This document shows, one piece after another, positions 24,987 to 33,303 of a DNA stretch of 64,000 nt. The position numbers and the translations under genes were made by a program. Source of the stretch: Palsa-504 sp963756575 (lineage in GTDB: Bacteria; Actinomycetota; Actinomycetes; Streptosporangiales; Streptosporangiaceae). The stretch lies in contig CAVWOM010000003.1 in NCBI GenBank assembly GCA_963756575.1, positions 62,001-126,000 on the forward strand. The letters run 5' to 3'. The notes beneath the pieces are model-generated. The model was not told the DNA's origin. It did no database searches and saw only the letters and a program-made list of their open reading frames with translations. How positions within the stretch are numbered: the first letter of the stretch is position 1; the number at the start of each line of letters is the position of its first letter.

Positions 24987-25643
24987 ATGCGGATTGTGAT
25001 AGCCGACGACTCAGCCGTCCTGCGGGCCGGCCTGGCCGAGATTCTCGCCGACAGCGACCACGAGGTGGTCGCCGCCGTCGGCAACGCCGACGACCTGCTA
25101 GCCGCCGTGGCCGAGCATCATCCGGACGCGGCCGTGGTGGACGTGCGGATGCCGCCCGGCTACACCGACGAGGGCCTGCGCGCGGCGATCACCATCCGCC
25201 GCGACCATCCCCAGACCGGGGTGCTGGTGTTCTCGCAGTACATCGAGACCCGCTATACGGCCGATCTGCTCGGCGCGGCGCCCGGCGGCGGTGCCGCGGG
25301 GGTCGGGTACCTGCTCAAGGACCGGGTCGGCGACGTCGACGAGTTCGTCGACGCGCTGAGCCGGGTGGCCGCAGGGGGCACCGCCCTGGATCCAGAGGTC
25401 GTCACGCAACTGCTGGGCGCCAGCCGCCGCAACGACGCGCTCACCACCCTGACCCCCCGGGAACACGAGGTGCTCGCGCTGATGGCCGAGGGCCGCTCCA
25501 ACACCGCCATCGCCGAGATCCTGGTGGTCTCCGACCGATCCGTCGAAAAACACGTCGGCAACATCTTCAGCAAGCTCGGCCTGCCCCCATCGGACGCCGA
25601 CCACCGCCGGGTACTGGCGGTCCTCCGGTATCTGGAGTCCTGA
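24987..25643 (+). CDS. NarL/FixJ-family response regulator
   Basis: A 218-residue regulator: receiver domain with IADDSAV, phospho-acceptor Asp52 in AAVVDVRMPPG and the Lys in GYLLKDRVG; C-terminal LuxR HTH with LTPREHEVLALMAEGRSNTA and VSDRSVEKHVGNIFSKLGL. I choose ATG 24987 (GGGAG upstream); ATG 24963, which overlaps the kinase end, is an alternative. Cognate partner of the kinase at 24062-24970. Confidence 0.93.
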   Translation: MRIVIADDSAVLRAGLAEILADSDHEVVAAVGNADDLLAAVAEHHPDAAVVDVRMPPGYTDEGLRAAITIRRDHPQTGVLVFSQYIETRYTADLLGAAPGGGAAGVGYLLKDRVGDVDEFVDALSRVAAGGTALDPEVVTQLLGASRRNDALTTLTPREHEVLALMAEGRSNTAIAEILVVSDRSVEKHVGNIFSKLGLPPSDADHRRVLAVLRYLES

Positions 25644-25918
25644 CCTGGGCGGCTGCCCCACATGATCACCGGCAATCCGCAAGCCATCCCGCCATCCCGC
25701 AGCCCGGTCCCCGAGCCCGGCGGCATCCGGGCGCCCCGGCCGGGCTCCCTGCGCCGTGACCCTCGATCAGCTCCATCGCCAGGAGTACGGTCCCCGTGCG
25801 GCAGGCGCGACGGACGGGGCCGCCAGTTCACCACGGCAATCCGGGAAGACCCTGTCGGCGGACGTTTCCGCGGAGACGGCTTGTGACGTTCAGTGAGTAG
25901 TCTGGCTCCCGATCACGG
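25644..25918. other. Intergenic stretch, no gene seen
   Basis: Follows the response regulator. Pro/Arg-rich chance frames exist on both strands but none has a ribosome-binding site or recognisable motif. From about 25890 the base composition drops noticeably in G+C. Confidence 0.4.
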
Positions 25919-26186
25919 CTAAGGAAGGATCAACTCGATTACTTCGGCAGGAACGTTGACCATGCCGCGATCGCCGCCGAACGGATCGTCGTCCAGGGAG
26001 ACCTGGTAGTAGCCAGTCCAATGGCCGTTTCAGCATCCTCGAAAGTTTCACTATCGCCCACCCTATAAGGAAGGCAATGATGAGGATCTGGTAGCCGCGA
26101 TTACCGTTCCGATGGTCGCGTCTATGTGGTGAGCGTCCCACGTACTGACCATAAGCGGGCGCTAAACTATTCCCAGTAGCCTTCAT
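25919..26186 (-). pseudogene. Small membrane protein remnant in an AT-richer patch
   Basis: The ATG at 26186 overlaps the end of the zinc-ribbon gene. It reads MKATGNSLAPAYGQY... with one clear membrane segment (YQILIIAFLIGWAIVKL). In a different frame, bases 26029-25919 encode a well-formed C-terminus (WTGYYQVSLDDDPFGG, then GMVNVPAEVIELILP and stop TAG). The two halves could be one protein split by a frameshift near 26030, or two unrelated pieces. Lower G+C than the surroundings points to a separate origin. Confidence 0.35.
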
Positions 26187-26316
26187 GTCTCGGGCATAGC
26201 CATCCTGTGGAATTGCATGTTTTGCAGGTGAGGTGACCCCCTAGTAGACCGCTCTTAGTTTGGCCATCGCAGTACTTGCACTTGTAGAGCGACTCGTGAC
26301 ACTTACTGCATTCCAT
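26167..26316 (-). CDS. 49-residue zinc-ribbon protein
   Basis: A short gene with an excellent ribosome-binding site (GGGAGGTCGCG before ATG 26316). The protein starts MECSKCHESLYKCKYCDG and continues with LTCKTCNSTGWLCPRHEGYWE. It has three CxxC pairs (CSKC, CKYC, CKTC) plus a late Cys/His, enough for two zinc sites as in DnaJ-type or ribbon domains. Such tiny proteins recur in actinomycetes. It sits in the AT-richer island at 25.9-26.6 kb and may be translationally coupled to the following membrane frame. Role unknown; nucleic-acid or protein binding is plausible. Confidence 0.7.
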   Translation of the reverse strand: MECSKCHESLYKCKYCDGQTKSGLLGGHLTCKTCNSTGWLCPRHEGYWE

Positions 26317-26682
26317 CGCGACCTCCCGTGAGGATAGAATTAACTTAGCGGCGCCATGCTCTGTCCAAGGAACATGTTAAATATCTGTCACCTCGGCTGC
26401 TTCCATCGCTGCAATCGGTGGATTGCACTAGCGGTATAGCCGATGTCGTCCCGCGGGGCCGGTGAACAATAGAATCCGCTCCTCGAAGGCGACTACTAGC
26501 CTGTCACCGCAACATGAGAGCCGAGTGCCCCGAATAATAAAAGATACCAGTTCGTTACACTATGCAAATCAGCTTTGCGGCAGAAAGGTATTAAGACGAG
26601 CAGCCACACTCTTCCGCGCCGCGGTCCGTCCGCCGGCCAGGCGCGGCGGGCCGCGCTGGCCGGGCCCGTTAGCGTGGGCTGC
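26317..26682. other. AT-richer intergenic stretch
   Basis: Clearly lower in G+C than the rest of the window up to about 26590, with many stop codons in all frames. Likely a remnant of transferred DNA or the promoter region of the zinc-ribbon gene. No gene supported. Confidence 0.4.
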
Positions 26683-26864
26683 GTGGATGAGGCGGATGTC
26701 ATCGGGGTCCTGGAGGCGCTGGACGAGGCCGGGGTGCGGTCCTGGGTGGGCGGCGCGGATGGGGAGTGGCCGCGCTGGCCGGCCGGCAGACCCGCTGGCA
26801 CCGCGACCTGGACCTGGCCGTCGATGCGGCGGATCTGGGGGGCTGCCTGGTAGTGGTCACGTGA
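26683..26864 (+). pseudogene. Nucleotidyltransferase N-terminal remnant, frameshifted
   Basis: From GTG 26683 the frame gives EADVIGVLEALDEAGVRSWVGG. After a one-base shift near 26757-26770 it continues as AGRQTRWHRDLDLAVDAADL and stops at 26864. The combined pattern (VLEALDEAGVRxWVxGG, then GRQTRxHxDLDLAVD) is that of the ANT(2'')/lincosamide nucleotidyltransferase-like family, including the Asp-x-Asp metal site. The remainder of the domain is absent, so this is a decayed fragment rather than a sequencing problem alone. Confidence 0.5.
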
Positions 26865-27045
26865 ATGACGCATGGCTGGCGGCCCATCGGGTAGGCGGGT
26901 TAAACGGCGTGCGCGGCTGGCGGCGGCATGACAGTGAGCAACGCCGGTGAAATGCCGCGAAGGCCCAATCGGGGCGGAGGGCGGGGCGGGAGCCGGTACG
27001 GTCGGATGCTGAGCGGGTTCGGGCCGGGCAGGCGGAGGTACCAAG

Positions 27046-27919
27046 ATGGCGGCGGACGCGAGTGCGCAGATCACGGAGCTGACTGTGGATGACCACGCGT
27101 GCCTGACGTTCGGCGAGGCCGAGGAGTTGTTCGACCTGACCGCGGCGTTCGTCCGGGACGGGCTGGACGCGGGCCTCAAAGTGATGTGGCTCAGCGACGC
27201 CGGGCCGGGGCCTGCGGTAGCCGAGCTGTCCCGGCGGGGAATCGCGGTGGAGCCGGCGATGGCAACGGGGCAGATGACGGCGGACGGGTGCGAGGGCCGC
27301 CTGCTGGCCGGGCAGGTGTTCAGCGCCGACGCGGCGATCGCGTGGCTGACCAGGCAGCTGGCCGCTTCGGGTGAGCTGGGGTTCCCCGGGCTGCGGATCG
27401 CGGTAGACATGAGCTGGGCGCTGCGGCCGGTAACGGGGATCGAACACCTGCCCCAGTTCGAGGAGGGCATCGCCGCCGTGCTGGCCGGCACCACTGCGTC
27501 GGTGCTGTGCCAGTATGACCGGGACCGGTTCGAACCCGGTCACGCTGGCATCGGTGGCCGCGTTCCATACCCGCTCGGTCGCCGCCGCCACCTACCATGC
27601 GGACCCGGTGCTGCGGATCTGCCGCCAGTACGCCCCGCCCGGCATCCGCATAGCCGGCGAGATCGATTACCAGGCCGAAGAGGCCCTGACCCTGGCCCTA
27701 GCCGAGGCCGTCCGCCTCGACGGCGACATCACCCTCAACATGGCCCCGCTAGCCTTCATCGACGGGTTCTGCGCCCGGATGATCGCCGACACCGCGAAGA
27801 TGCTGTCCTCCTCCCGCACCGTCATCCTGCAGTGTCAGCCGGAGGTCGCCGCCGGGTTCGCCCGGCTCGGCCTCGACGACCTGCCCGGCGTCAGGCTGGT
27901 GACCATCTGTGAGCAGTGA
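27046..27919 (+). pseudogene. MEDS-domain / STAS-domain regulatory protein with one frameshift
   Basis: ATG 27046 follows GGAGGT. Residues 1-165 form a MEDS domain: DDHACLTFGEAEELFDLTAA, MWLSDAGPGPAV, and LRIAVDMSWALRPVTGIEHL with the conserved Cys/Tyr segment SVLCQYDRDRF. One extra base in the CCCGG run near 27536 breaks the frame; correcting it joins FEPVTLASVAAFHTRSV to a STAS-like anti-sigma-antagonist part (IRIAGEIDYQAEEALTLAL, ITLNMAPLAFIDGFCARMI), ending at 27919. Restored length is 290 residues. It overlaps the following anti-sigma kinase gene by 11 bases, giving an antagonist-kinase pair. Confidence 0.8.
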
Positions 27920-28349
27920 CCCCCGTGCCGGCTCCGGCCTCAGCCAGGCCGCGCCCGACGCCGGCGCCACAGTCCTGGAGCAGGCCTTCGACCGTGACTC
28001 CTTGTACGCGCTGCGGGCGGCGGTCGCGGCCCACGCCGCTGCGGCCGGCCTGCCGCGCCAGCGGGTCTACGACATCGTCGCCGCCGCGCACGAACTGGCG
28101 GCCAACGCGGTGCGCCACGGCGCCGGTCACGGGCAGCTGCGCCTGTGGACAGACGGCCAGCAGCTGCACTGCCAGGTCAGCGACGACGGCCCGGACGGGC
28201 AGGCCATCCCTGGCCCCGGCGCGGCATGGAGCAGGCAGCACGGGCACGGCCTGTGGATCATCGACCAGGTCGCCGACCACGTCACCCTGGACCGCGACCA
28301 CGGCGGCACCATCGTCATCATCACCTTCACCATCAGCCGGCCCAGCTAA
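27909..28349 (+). CDS. RsbW-like anti-sigma factor / serine kinase
   Basis: A 146-residue GHKL ATPase domain (HATPase_c_2) from GTG 27909. N-box AAHELAANAVRHGAG, G1 VSDDGPDG and G2 HGHGLWIIDQVADHV are visible. Proteins of this type bind a sigma factor or phosphorylate a STAS antagonist. The overlap with the MEDS-STAS gene means partner-switching control is likely. No sigma factor gene is adjacent, so the target is elsewhere. Confidence 0.9.
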   Translation: MSSDPRAGSGLSQAAPDAGATVLEQAFDRDSLYALRAAVAAHAAAAGLPRQRVYDIVAAAHELAANAVRHGAGHGQLRLWTDGQQLHCQVSDDGPDGQAIPGPGAAWSRQHGHGLWIIDQVADHVTLDRDHGGTIVIITFTISRPS

Positions 28350-28561
28350 CGCGCACCGGAACACCCGAAGCCGCCACCGGGGGGCCGTGGCCAGCCCTCC
28401 GCGCCGCTCGATCCACCGAGCACGAACGCGCAGGACAAGACATATACGAACTATCAGCATCTCTACCGCACGGGTGAATTGCGTGGCAGACTGGCATGGG
28501 ATTGCACGGCGGGCCAATACGCACCGCCAGTGACCCGGGGCCGAGCGATGCGGGGGTGGCA

Positions 28562-29464
28562 GTGGTCTCGTCGGAAGATTCGGCCTGGGATGTTCCTCCC
28601 AGCATTTTCGGCACGCGCGCGGGCGGCCCGACGGTGCAGCGGCTGGTGCTGGGCGGGCAGCTGCACAAGCTGCGGGAGTCCCGCGGGATCACCGCGGAGC
28701 AGGCGGCGGAGTCGATCCGCGGGTCGCACTCCAAGATCAGCCGGATGGAGCACGGGCGGGTCGGTTTCAAGGAACGCGACGTAGGCGACCTGCTGACCTT
28801 GTACGGGGTGACCGACACCGAGGAACGCGCCGCGCTGCTCAACCTGGCCCGGGAAGCCAACACCCCCGGCTGGTGGCACGCCTACTCCGACATCCTGCCC
28901 GCCTGGGCCCAGCCGTACGTCGGGCTGGAGGCGGCCGCGTCGGTGATCCGGACCTACCAGATCCAGATCATTCCCGGCCTGCTGCAGACGGAGGGCTACG
29001 CCCGGGCGCTGATCCGGCAGGGATCGGCGGCCTCGGAGGAGGAGATCGCCCGGCGGGGCGAGCTGCGGGCCAGCCGGCAGGAGATCTTGCGGCGGCCGGA
29101 CGCGCCGCAGCTGTGGGTGGTGGTGGACGAGGGGGCGCTGCGGCGGCCGGTCGGCAGCCGGGAGGTCGTCCGCGAGCAGCTCGCGCATCTCATCGAGGTG
29201 GCCGGTCATCCGGCGGTGACGCTGCAGATCATGCCGTTCGCGGCGGGGGCCCACGCGGCCATGGGCGGCCCGTTCACGATCTTGCGGTTCGCCGAGCCGG
29301 ACCTGGCCAACGTGGTCTACATCGAGCAGCTCACCAGCGCCCTGTACCTGGACAAGCCGGCCGAGGTCGACAGCTACCTCGAGGTCATGGAGCAGCTGTG
29401 CCTGCAGGCCGAGCCCGTGGCCAGCACTCCCGGGCTCCTGAAGCAGATCCACGCCGACATCTGA
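28562..29464 (+). CDS. XRE-family HTH / DUF5753 (Scr1-type) regulator
   Basis: About 300 residues, likely GTG 28562 (GGGGG upstream); ATG 28496 and GTG 28556 are alternatives. The N-terminal HTH reads LGGQLHKLRESRGITAEQAA, then SIRGSHSKISRMEHGRVG. The DUF5753 domain follows, with PGWWHAYSDILPAWAQPYVG, YQIQIIPGLLQTEGYARALI and VTLQIMPFAAGAHAAMGGPF. Streptomyces relatives, often next to small DUF397 proteins, regulate development. No DUF397 gene is seen here; the neighbour is an RsbW-like protein, as is common in actinomycete orphan regulator clusters. Confidence 0.92.
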   Translation: MVSSEDSAWDVPPSIFGTRAGGPTVQRLVLGGQLHKLRESRGITAEQAAESIRGSHSKISRMEHGRVGFKERDVGDLLTLYGVTDTEERAALLNLAREANTPGWWHAYSDILPAWAQPYVGLEAAASVIRTYQIQIIPGLLQTEGYARALIRQGSAASEEEIARRGELRASRQEILRRPDAPQLWVVVDEGALRRPVGSREVVREQLAHLIEVAGHPAVTLQIMPFAAGAHAAMGGPFTILRFAEPDLANVVYIEQLTSALYLDKPAEVDSYLEVMEQLCLQAEPVASTPGLLKQIHADI

Positions 29465-29611
29465 GCACCTTCGGAGCCTGGCGCTGCGTGAGCGCAGCGA
29501 ACCATACCCGGCCGGCTGGACCCGCGTCTACGACGGCTTTCTCGTCTCGATCCGCGCATTACAGGCCGCCTGAAGGCGGAATAACAGCCTGTGGCCGGGT
29601 ACATGTACCGC

Positions 29612-30097
29612 ATGGATGCGCGACGATTTATCTTCGCCACCGGACCGGTCGCGGCGGCCGCCGGGCTCGGCGGGCTGGGGGCGCGGAAAGCACCGCAGAT
29701 ATACCTCCGCTTGCGCAAGCCGCGCTGGGCGCCTCCTGCCGCAGCGTTCGGCCCGGTGTGGTCGGCACTGTACGTGGGTATCGGCGCGGCCGGCTGGCGG
29801 CTGTCCGGCGGCGCGTCCCGGCGGAGCAGATCACTGCATCTGGCGCAACTAGCGCTCAATGCGGCCTGGCCGGGCATCTTCTTCGGCGTCCGTGACAAGC
29901 GCACTTCGCTGCTGATCATCGGACTGCTGGACGCTGTCGTGGCGACCGAGATCCTCACAGTGCGACGGGAAGATCCCGTCGCCGCGCTGCTGCTGGTGCC
30001 CTATCTGGCCTGGACTGGCTTTGCCACAGCACTCAACGCCGCCGTCAGCGACCCAGGCGAGTTGCGCCCAGCGGGCAGCAGGCCTGCAGAGAACTGA
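29612..30097 (+). CDS. tspO: TspO/MBR family membrane protein
   Basis: About 161 residues from ATG 29612 (GTG 29591 and ATG 29603 are possible). Five hydrophobic helices and the family signatures are present: RKPRWAPPAAAFGPVWSALY, GIGAAGWRL, LNAAWPGIFFG and VPYLAWTGFATALNAAV. TspO proteins bind porphyrins and tetrapyrroles and are linked to stress and redox signalling. Monocistronic. Confidence 0.9.
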   Translation: MDARRFIFATGPVAAAAGLGGLGARKAPQIYLRLRKPRWAPPAAAFGPVWSALYVGIGAAGWRLSGGASRRSRSLHLAQLALNAAWPGIFFGVRDKRTSLLIIGLLDAVVATEILTVRREDPVAALLLVPYLAWTGFATALNAAVSDPGELRPAGSRPAEN

Positions 30098-30395
30098 TCG
30101 CGCCGGGCAGATCACCACGTTCGCTGGGCCGGGAACAGCGGTTATCCCGAACCGGCAGGTTCTTGCTCAGCCAGTACCGAAATGACCATGGTGAGGGCGG
30201 GCGGCAAACGGCGCCCGCAGTAATCTTGCTGGCAGGTTGGACAAAGGTGGGGCGGGGCTCCCCGGGGGAGCCCCGCCGTCTGCTGGAGGCCATGAGATTC
30301 GGCTGGATGGTTTCCTTGCGATTCTCCTTTCCCAGTCCGCATGGGCTGTGCCTGGTGCTGATCGCTGTCATGCCAGGCCGCCGCCTGGTCGGGGG
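30098..30395. other. Intergenic stretch, no gene seen
   Basis: Between the convergent ends of tspO and the small proline-rich gene at 30396. It contains a GC-rich inverted repeat around 30252-30275 (GGGGCTCCCCGGGGGAGCCCC), a good candidate bidirectional terminator. Chance frames only. Confidence 0.45.
30253..30273. terminator. GC-rich hairpin between convergent genes
   Basis: GGGGCTCCCC followed by GGGGGAGCCCC forms a near-perfect stem of about ten base pairs with almost no loop. It lies between two convergent genes, 150 bases after tspO and 120 bases after the end of the 30396-30692 gene. No U-tract, as is common in high-GC actinomycetes. Confidence 0.4.
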
Positions 30396-30692
30396 CTAAG
30401 AGCGGCAGCCTGGCGGCCGGCCGGGGAGATGCTCTGGGGGCGAACGCTGCCGGCCATGGTCCGGCCCGGTGGCCGGGAAGGTGCGGGCGGTCAGGTCTGG
30501 CGCCGGCTGCCGGGAGGGCCGGGGCAGCGGGCCGGGAAGCGGCGGGACCCGACGCGGCGCGGTCGGCGGCGGCACGGGCGGCCCGCTGAAGGAAGCCGAG
30601 ATCAGCGCGTCGAACTCGGCGTCTACCCACTGCTGATCCGCGTACACGACGTCTGCGAAGACCGCGCCTGCCTCGCGGGTGGTAGAGGTCAT
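30396..30692 (-). CDS. Small proline/arginine-rich protein
   Basis: A 98-residue protein from ATG 30692 with GGAGG ten bases upstream (an in-frame GTG at 30701 is also possible). The N-terminal 40 residues are acidic and helical (TREAGAVFADVVYADQQWV, DAEFDALISASF), followed by a long Pro/Arg-rich basic tail. I recall similar short proteins in multiple copies in actinomycete genomes, but know no function. A near-consensus promoter lies upstream at 30751-30780. Confidence 0.65.
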   Translation of the reverse strand: MTSTTREAGAVFADVVYADQQWVDAEFDALISASFSGPPVPPPTAPRRVPPLPGPLPRPSRQPAPDLTARTFPATGPDHGRQRSPPEHLPGRPPGCRS

Positions 30693-30750
30693 GCCGATCA
30701 CCCTCCGGGAACCTGCGTTAGCGTTGCCAGGTCAATGACCGATACGACTT

Positions 30751-30780
30751 TATATAGCTCGCACTACATGAAACTGTCAA
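30751..30780 (-). promoter_or_regulatory. Near-consensus promoter of the 30396-30692 gene
   Basis: On the minus strand, TTGACA (30780-30775), an 18-base spacer and TATATA (30756-30751) form a strong sigma-70-type promoter, unusual in so GC-rich a genome. The start codon is about 58 bases downstream. Confidence 0.6.
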
Positions 30781-31126
30781 GTCAAGTTGGAAGTTTCCGT
30801 GATCCGCTCCCCGGAACCTGGAGGGTGAGGTCGGGCCAGCTGCCTTCCGGAATGGCTGCCAGGGCTTGTTCGACGAGGACGACGTCCTCAGCGAGTACCG
30901 ATGCCGTCGGCTTCGAGTCGCAGTAACGGAAATGAGATGTTCGCGTTGGCAACTTGCCTGGTCCGAACGTTCCCCTGGAGCAGTGGCTGGCCGAGCTCGG
31001 CCCGTCGGCGGGCCAGGAGGCGTCCGCCTTGCGGGACGCCTGGATGGACAGTCCCGGCGAGCACGTAACCGATCGCGGCCACCAGGGCTAGACAGTGGCA
31101 GCGTTCTGGAACCTGACACCTGTTGA
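30781..31126. other. Intergenic stretch with coding-like fragment
   Basis: One plus-strand frame around 30960-31092 reads PNVPLEQWLAELGPSAGQEA and ends at TAG 31092, with good codon bias but no start or ribosome-binding site. It may be the tail of a lost gene. Otherwise nothing recognisable. Confidence 0.3.
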
Positions 31127-31651
31127 TCATTGCGCCACGCCCGGCGGATCGGGGTGCTGGCGGATGATCTCGATGAGCAGGACCCAGGCGTTGTAGACAG
31201 CCCCGAGGAAAGCCGTGAGAGTTCCCGCGAGCACAAAGTACAGTCCGAAGCCGCACCGGACCGTGAGCGTGATACCCCCAGCGAGAAACAGCAGGGCTGG
31301 TATCTGGACGTTGGCTATCCGGGACACGAACCACCAGATGGGGTCGGCGGGGTCGTCGGGGCCGTGACGCACCTGGACGAGCAGTACGGCCAGCGACATC
31401 AGAGCGGCGCAGGCAATGACCTCGGAGCCGAGGGCCGCGGCGGTTTGCGGGGCGAGCCCGAGACTGGAGACGGTGACGACAAGCAGGAGCAGGGACAGTG
31501 TCTCGGCGGCGCGGGCGGGCAGTTTAGGGAAGGCGAGGATCTGTTTCAGGTTGATCGAGACGGCCACGAACAGCAGGCCGGTGAGGGCGGCGGCCGCTCC
31601 TACCTCGGCGATAAAGAAGTTCTGCCAGGGTGCGGTGGCGAATGCAGTCAT
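31127..31651 (-). CDS. Small integral membrane protein
   Basis: A 174-residue membrane protein: about five hydrophobic helices, with an N-terminal FFIAEVGAAAALTGLLFVAV that resembles the start of the 34294-34779 protein (FATAATAAGALIGLLFVAAS). The two are probably distant paralogues of a widespread actinobacterial family of unknown function. Start ATG 31651. Confidence 0.75.
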   Translation of the reverse strand: MTAFATAPWQNFFIAEVGAAAALTGLLFVAVSINLKQILAFPKLPARAAETLSLLLLVVTVSSLGLAPQTAAALGSEVIACAALMSLAVLLVQVRHGPDDPADPIWWFVSRIANVQIPALLFLAGGITLTVRCGFGLYFVLAGTLTAFLGAVYNAWVLLIEIIRQHPDPPGVAQ

Positions 31652-31757
31652 GGTGATGGAGCCTTGCCGCTCATCGGGCGGCAGACGGCCGGGGTGACCA
31701 CGGCCTCCTTAGTGGGTGACCTCGAGGCACGCGCCTGACCGAGCGCAGGCGAGCGCA

Positions 31758-32252
31758 TCAGCTCGGCAGGTGGCCGCCGGGCCCGGGCCCCGGGGGCAGC
31801 GCTGGCCCGACGACGGTGGTGGCGTGGCGAGCGTTGATGGCTGCGAGCTCGCCGAGGTCGAGGGAGGCGGCGTGCATGAGGGGAGCGGCCTCGTCGAAAA
31901 ACGGTTTCATCCCACCGGGCACGAACGTGAGCAGCATGCTTGACGCTGTCTGTGCGGCATTGGTCCAGGTGTGCGGGGTGCCGCGCGGCGCGAACAGGAA
32001 GCTGCCCGGTTCGGCGATGACCTCGGAGCCAGCCACGCTGAACCGGAACGCTCCGGTGAGAACGTAAAAACTCTCATCAACGGCCGCGTGGACGTGAAGC
32101 GGCGCACCAGCATGCTCCGGCTGAGCGGTGAGCACGAACTGATCGAAGGCGCCCGTGGTCGCCTGAGTGGCCTTCCAGGCGAGCAGTTCGGAGGGGCTGA
32201 ACTGCAGGGTGTCACCGCCGCCGCCGGGGATGACGATGGGAAGAACGGACAT
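31758..32252 (-). CDS. Cupin-domain protein
   Basis: A 164-residue protein from ATG 32252. A single cupin barrel: APLHVHAAVDESFYVLTGAF gives motif 1 (HxH, E) and PGSFLFAPRGTPHTWTN gives motif 2 with the final His. It probably binds a metal. It lies downstream of the MarR gene in the same direction, separated by 305 bases. Quercetinase- or auxin-binding-like cupins are the nearest broad group; substrate unknown. Confidence 0.85.
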   Translation of the reverse strand: MSVLPIVIPGGGGDTLQFSPSELLAWKATQATTGAFDQFVLTAQPEHAGAPLHVHAAVDESFYVLTGAFRFSVAGSEVIAEPGSFLFAPRGTPHTWTNAAQTASSMLLTFVPGGMKPFFDEAAPLMHAASLDLGELAAINARHATTVVGPALPPGPGPGGHLPS

Positions 32253-32557
32253 CAGGACGCCTCTCGTTCCGGGATAGGGGAAAGCTCGAGCGCGGAGTGA
32301 TCCCATCCGGCCAGAGCGGTCGCGGCGGGGTGAAACTCCACGGCACTGCGAGCTGCTGGCCGATGAAGTCGAGGTCGGTCTGCAGGTCCGCCGGGCGGGC
32401 GGGTAGCCACGAGTGAGCCTCCAAGACGCCATGGGGCCGAGTAATAATCCCCGAAGAAATTAATTCGCCAGCGAAATACTTAAGGGCGAGTCTGGCACAG
32501 TCCAGTGGGCAAGGCAAGCTGCCGCTGGCGTCGCTCGCCGCCCCGGCCTGTGCCGGT
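32253..32557. other. Intergenic stretch between marR and the cupin gene
   Basis: Contains a small AT-richer segment around 32443-32485, a likely promoter region for the cupin gene. A minus-strand frame runs through but lacks a supported start. No gene called. Confidence 0.4.
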
Positions 32558-33118
32558 TCAGCTGACGTGTGCCCGGTCGTGCTGATCCAGCGCGGCGCGG
32601 ATGCTCTGCCAGCCCGCAGCGATGGCCTGCTTCTGGTCCTGATCGAGAGGGGCCAGGAACAGCTGCCGCACATTCGCCGAGTGTCTCTCGCGCGCCGCGG
32701 CCAGGCGGCCCCGCCCGGCCGGGGTGAGGGTTGCGATGAGGACGCGGCCATCGCCGGGAGACGGAACGCGGCGGACCAGACGCTGCGCCTCCAGCACTCC
32801 GACAATCCTGGTCAGGCCACTCCGGCTGAGCATGGCGACCTGTGCCAGATCGGACATGCGCAGCCGGCCGCCAGCCGCCGCGAGCTTGAACAGCACCTCG
32901 TACTCGACCAGGGCCATGCCGTGGGTGGCGACCAGGTCGGCATCGAGCATCCGCATCAGCCGGGTGTGGACCTCGAGGAAGCCCCCCCAGACCGCCAGAT
33001 CAGCTGGGTCGAGCCGCGGCGCCGGGGGGCCGGCCGTCTCACCGGACAGGTCAGGCACCGGGTTCGTCCCCGTGTCCCGGTCCGTGCTGGCCGCCGGAAG
33101 TTTCTCGCTTGGTGCCAT
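32558..33118 (-). CDS. MarR-family transcriptional regulator
   Basis: A 186-residue protein from ATG 33118 with a 45-residue unstructured N-terminus. The winged helix is clear: VEYEVLFKLAAAGGRLRMSDLA, MLSRSGLTRIVGVLEAQRLV, then the wing RRVPSPGDGRVLIATLTPAGR. MarR proteins respond to phenolic or lipophilic compounds. A GCGAAGCGCTTG near-palindrome lies about 30 bases upstream. It may control the cupin gene downstream. Confidence 0.9.
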   Translation of the reverse strand: MAPSEKLPAASTDRDTGTNPVPDLSGETAGPPAPRLDPADLAVWGGFLEVHTRLMRMLDADLVATHGMALVEYEVLFKLAAAGGRLRMSDLAQVAMLSRSGLTRIVGVLEAQRLVRRVPSPGDGRVLIATLTPAGRGRLAAARERHSANVRQLFLAPLDQDQKQAIAAGWQSIRAALDQHDRAHVS

Positions 33119-33240
33119 GACGAGAAGCCTAACCGCAATCGGAAACAAGCGCTTCGCAAACGAACTATCAGATGATCATACGGTAATCGCGTCCAGCGCC
33201 CGCGTCAGCCATTTACGGCCCGCGTGACGGGAGAGCACCG

Positions 33241-33300
33241 ATGAGCACCGAGCTCAGCACCGGCGAGCGCCTGGAGATCTTCCGCAGGCGGCGCTCACGG
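33241..33300 (+). pseudogene. Possible truncated XRE regulator N-terminus
   Basis: ATG 33241, with GGGAGAG upstream, encodes MSTELSTGERLEIFRRRR, the typical beginning of XRE-type regulators (xxxxGERIRxxRRxRG). The expected HTH sequence then stops abruptly where the convergent hydrolase gene begins. Short, so weakly supported. Confidence 0.25.
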
Positions 33301-33303
33301 GCC

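Noticed and set aside
27518..27550. tRNA T-arm (GGTTCGAACCC)
   Set aside because: No acceptor stem, D-arm or anticodon arm around it; it lies inside the MEDS-STAS coding region at the frameshift site.
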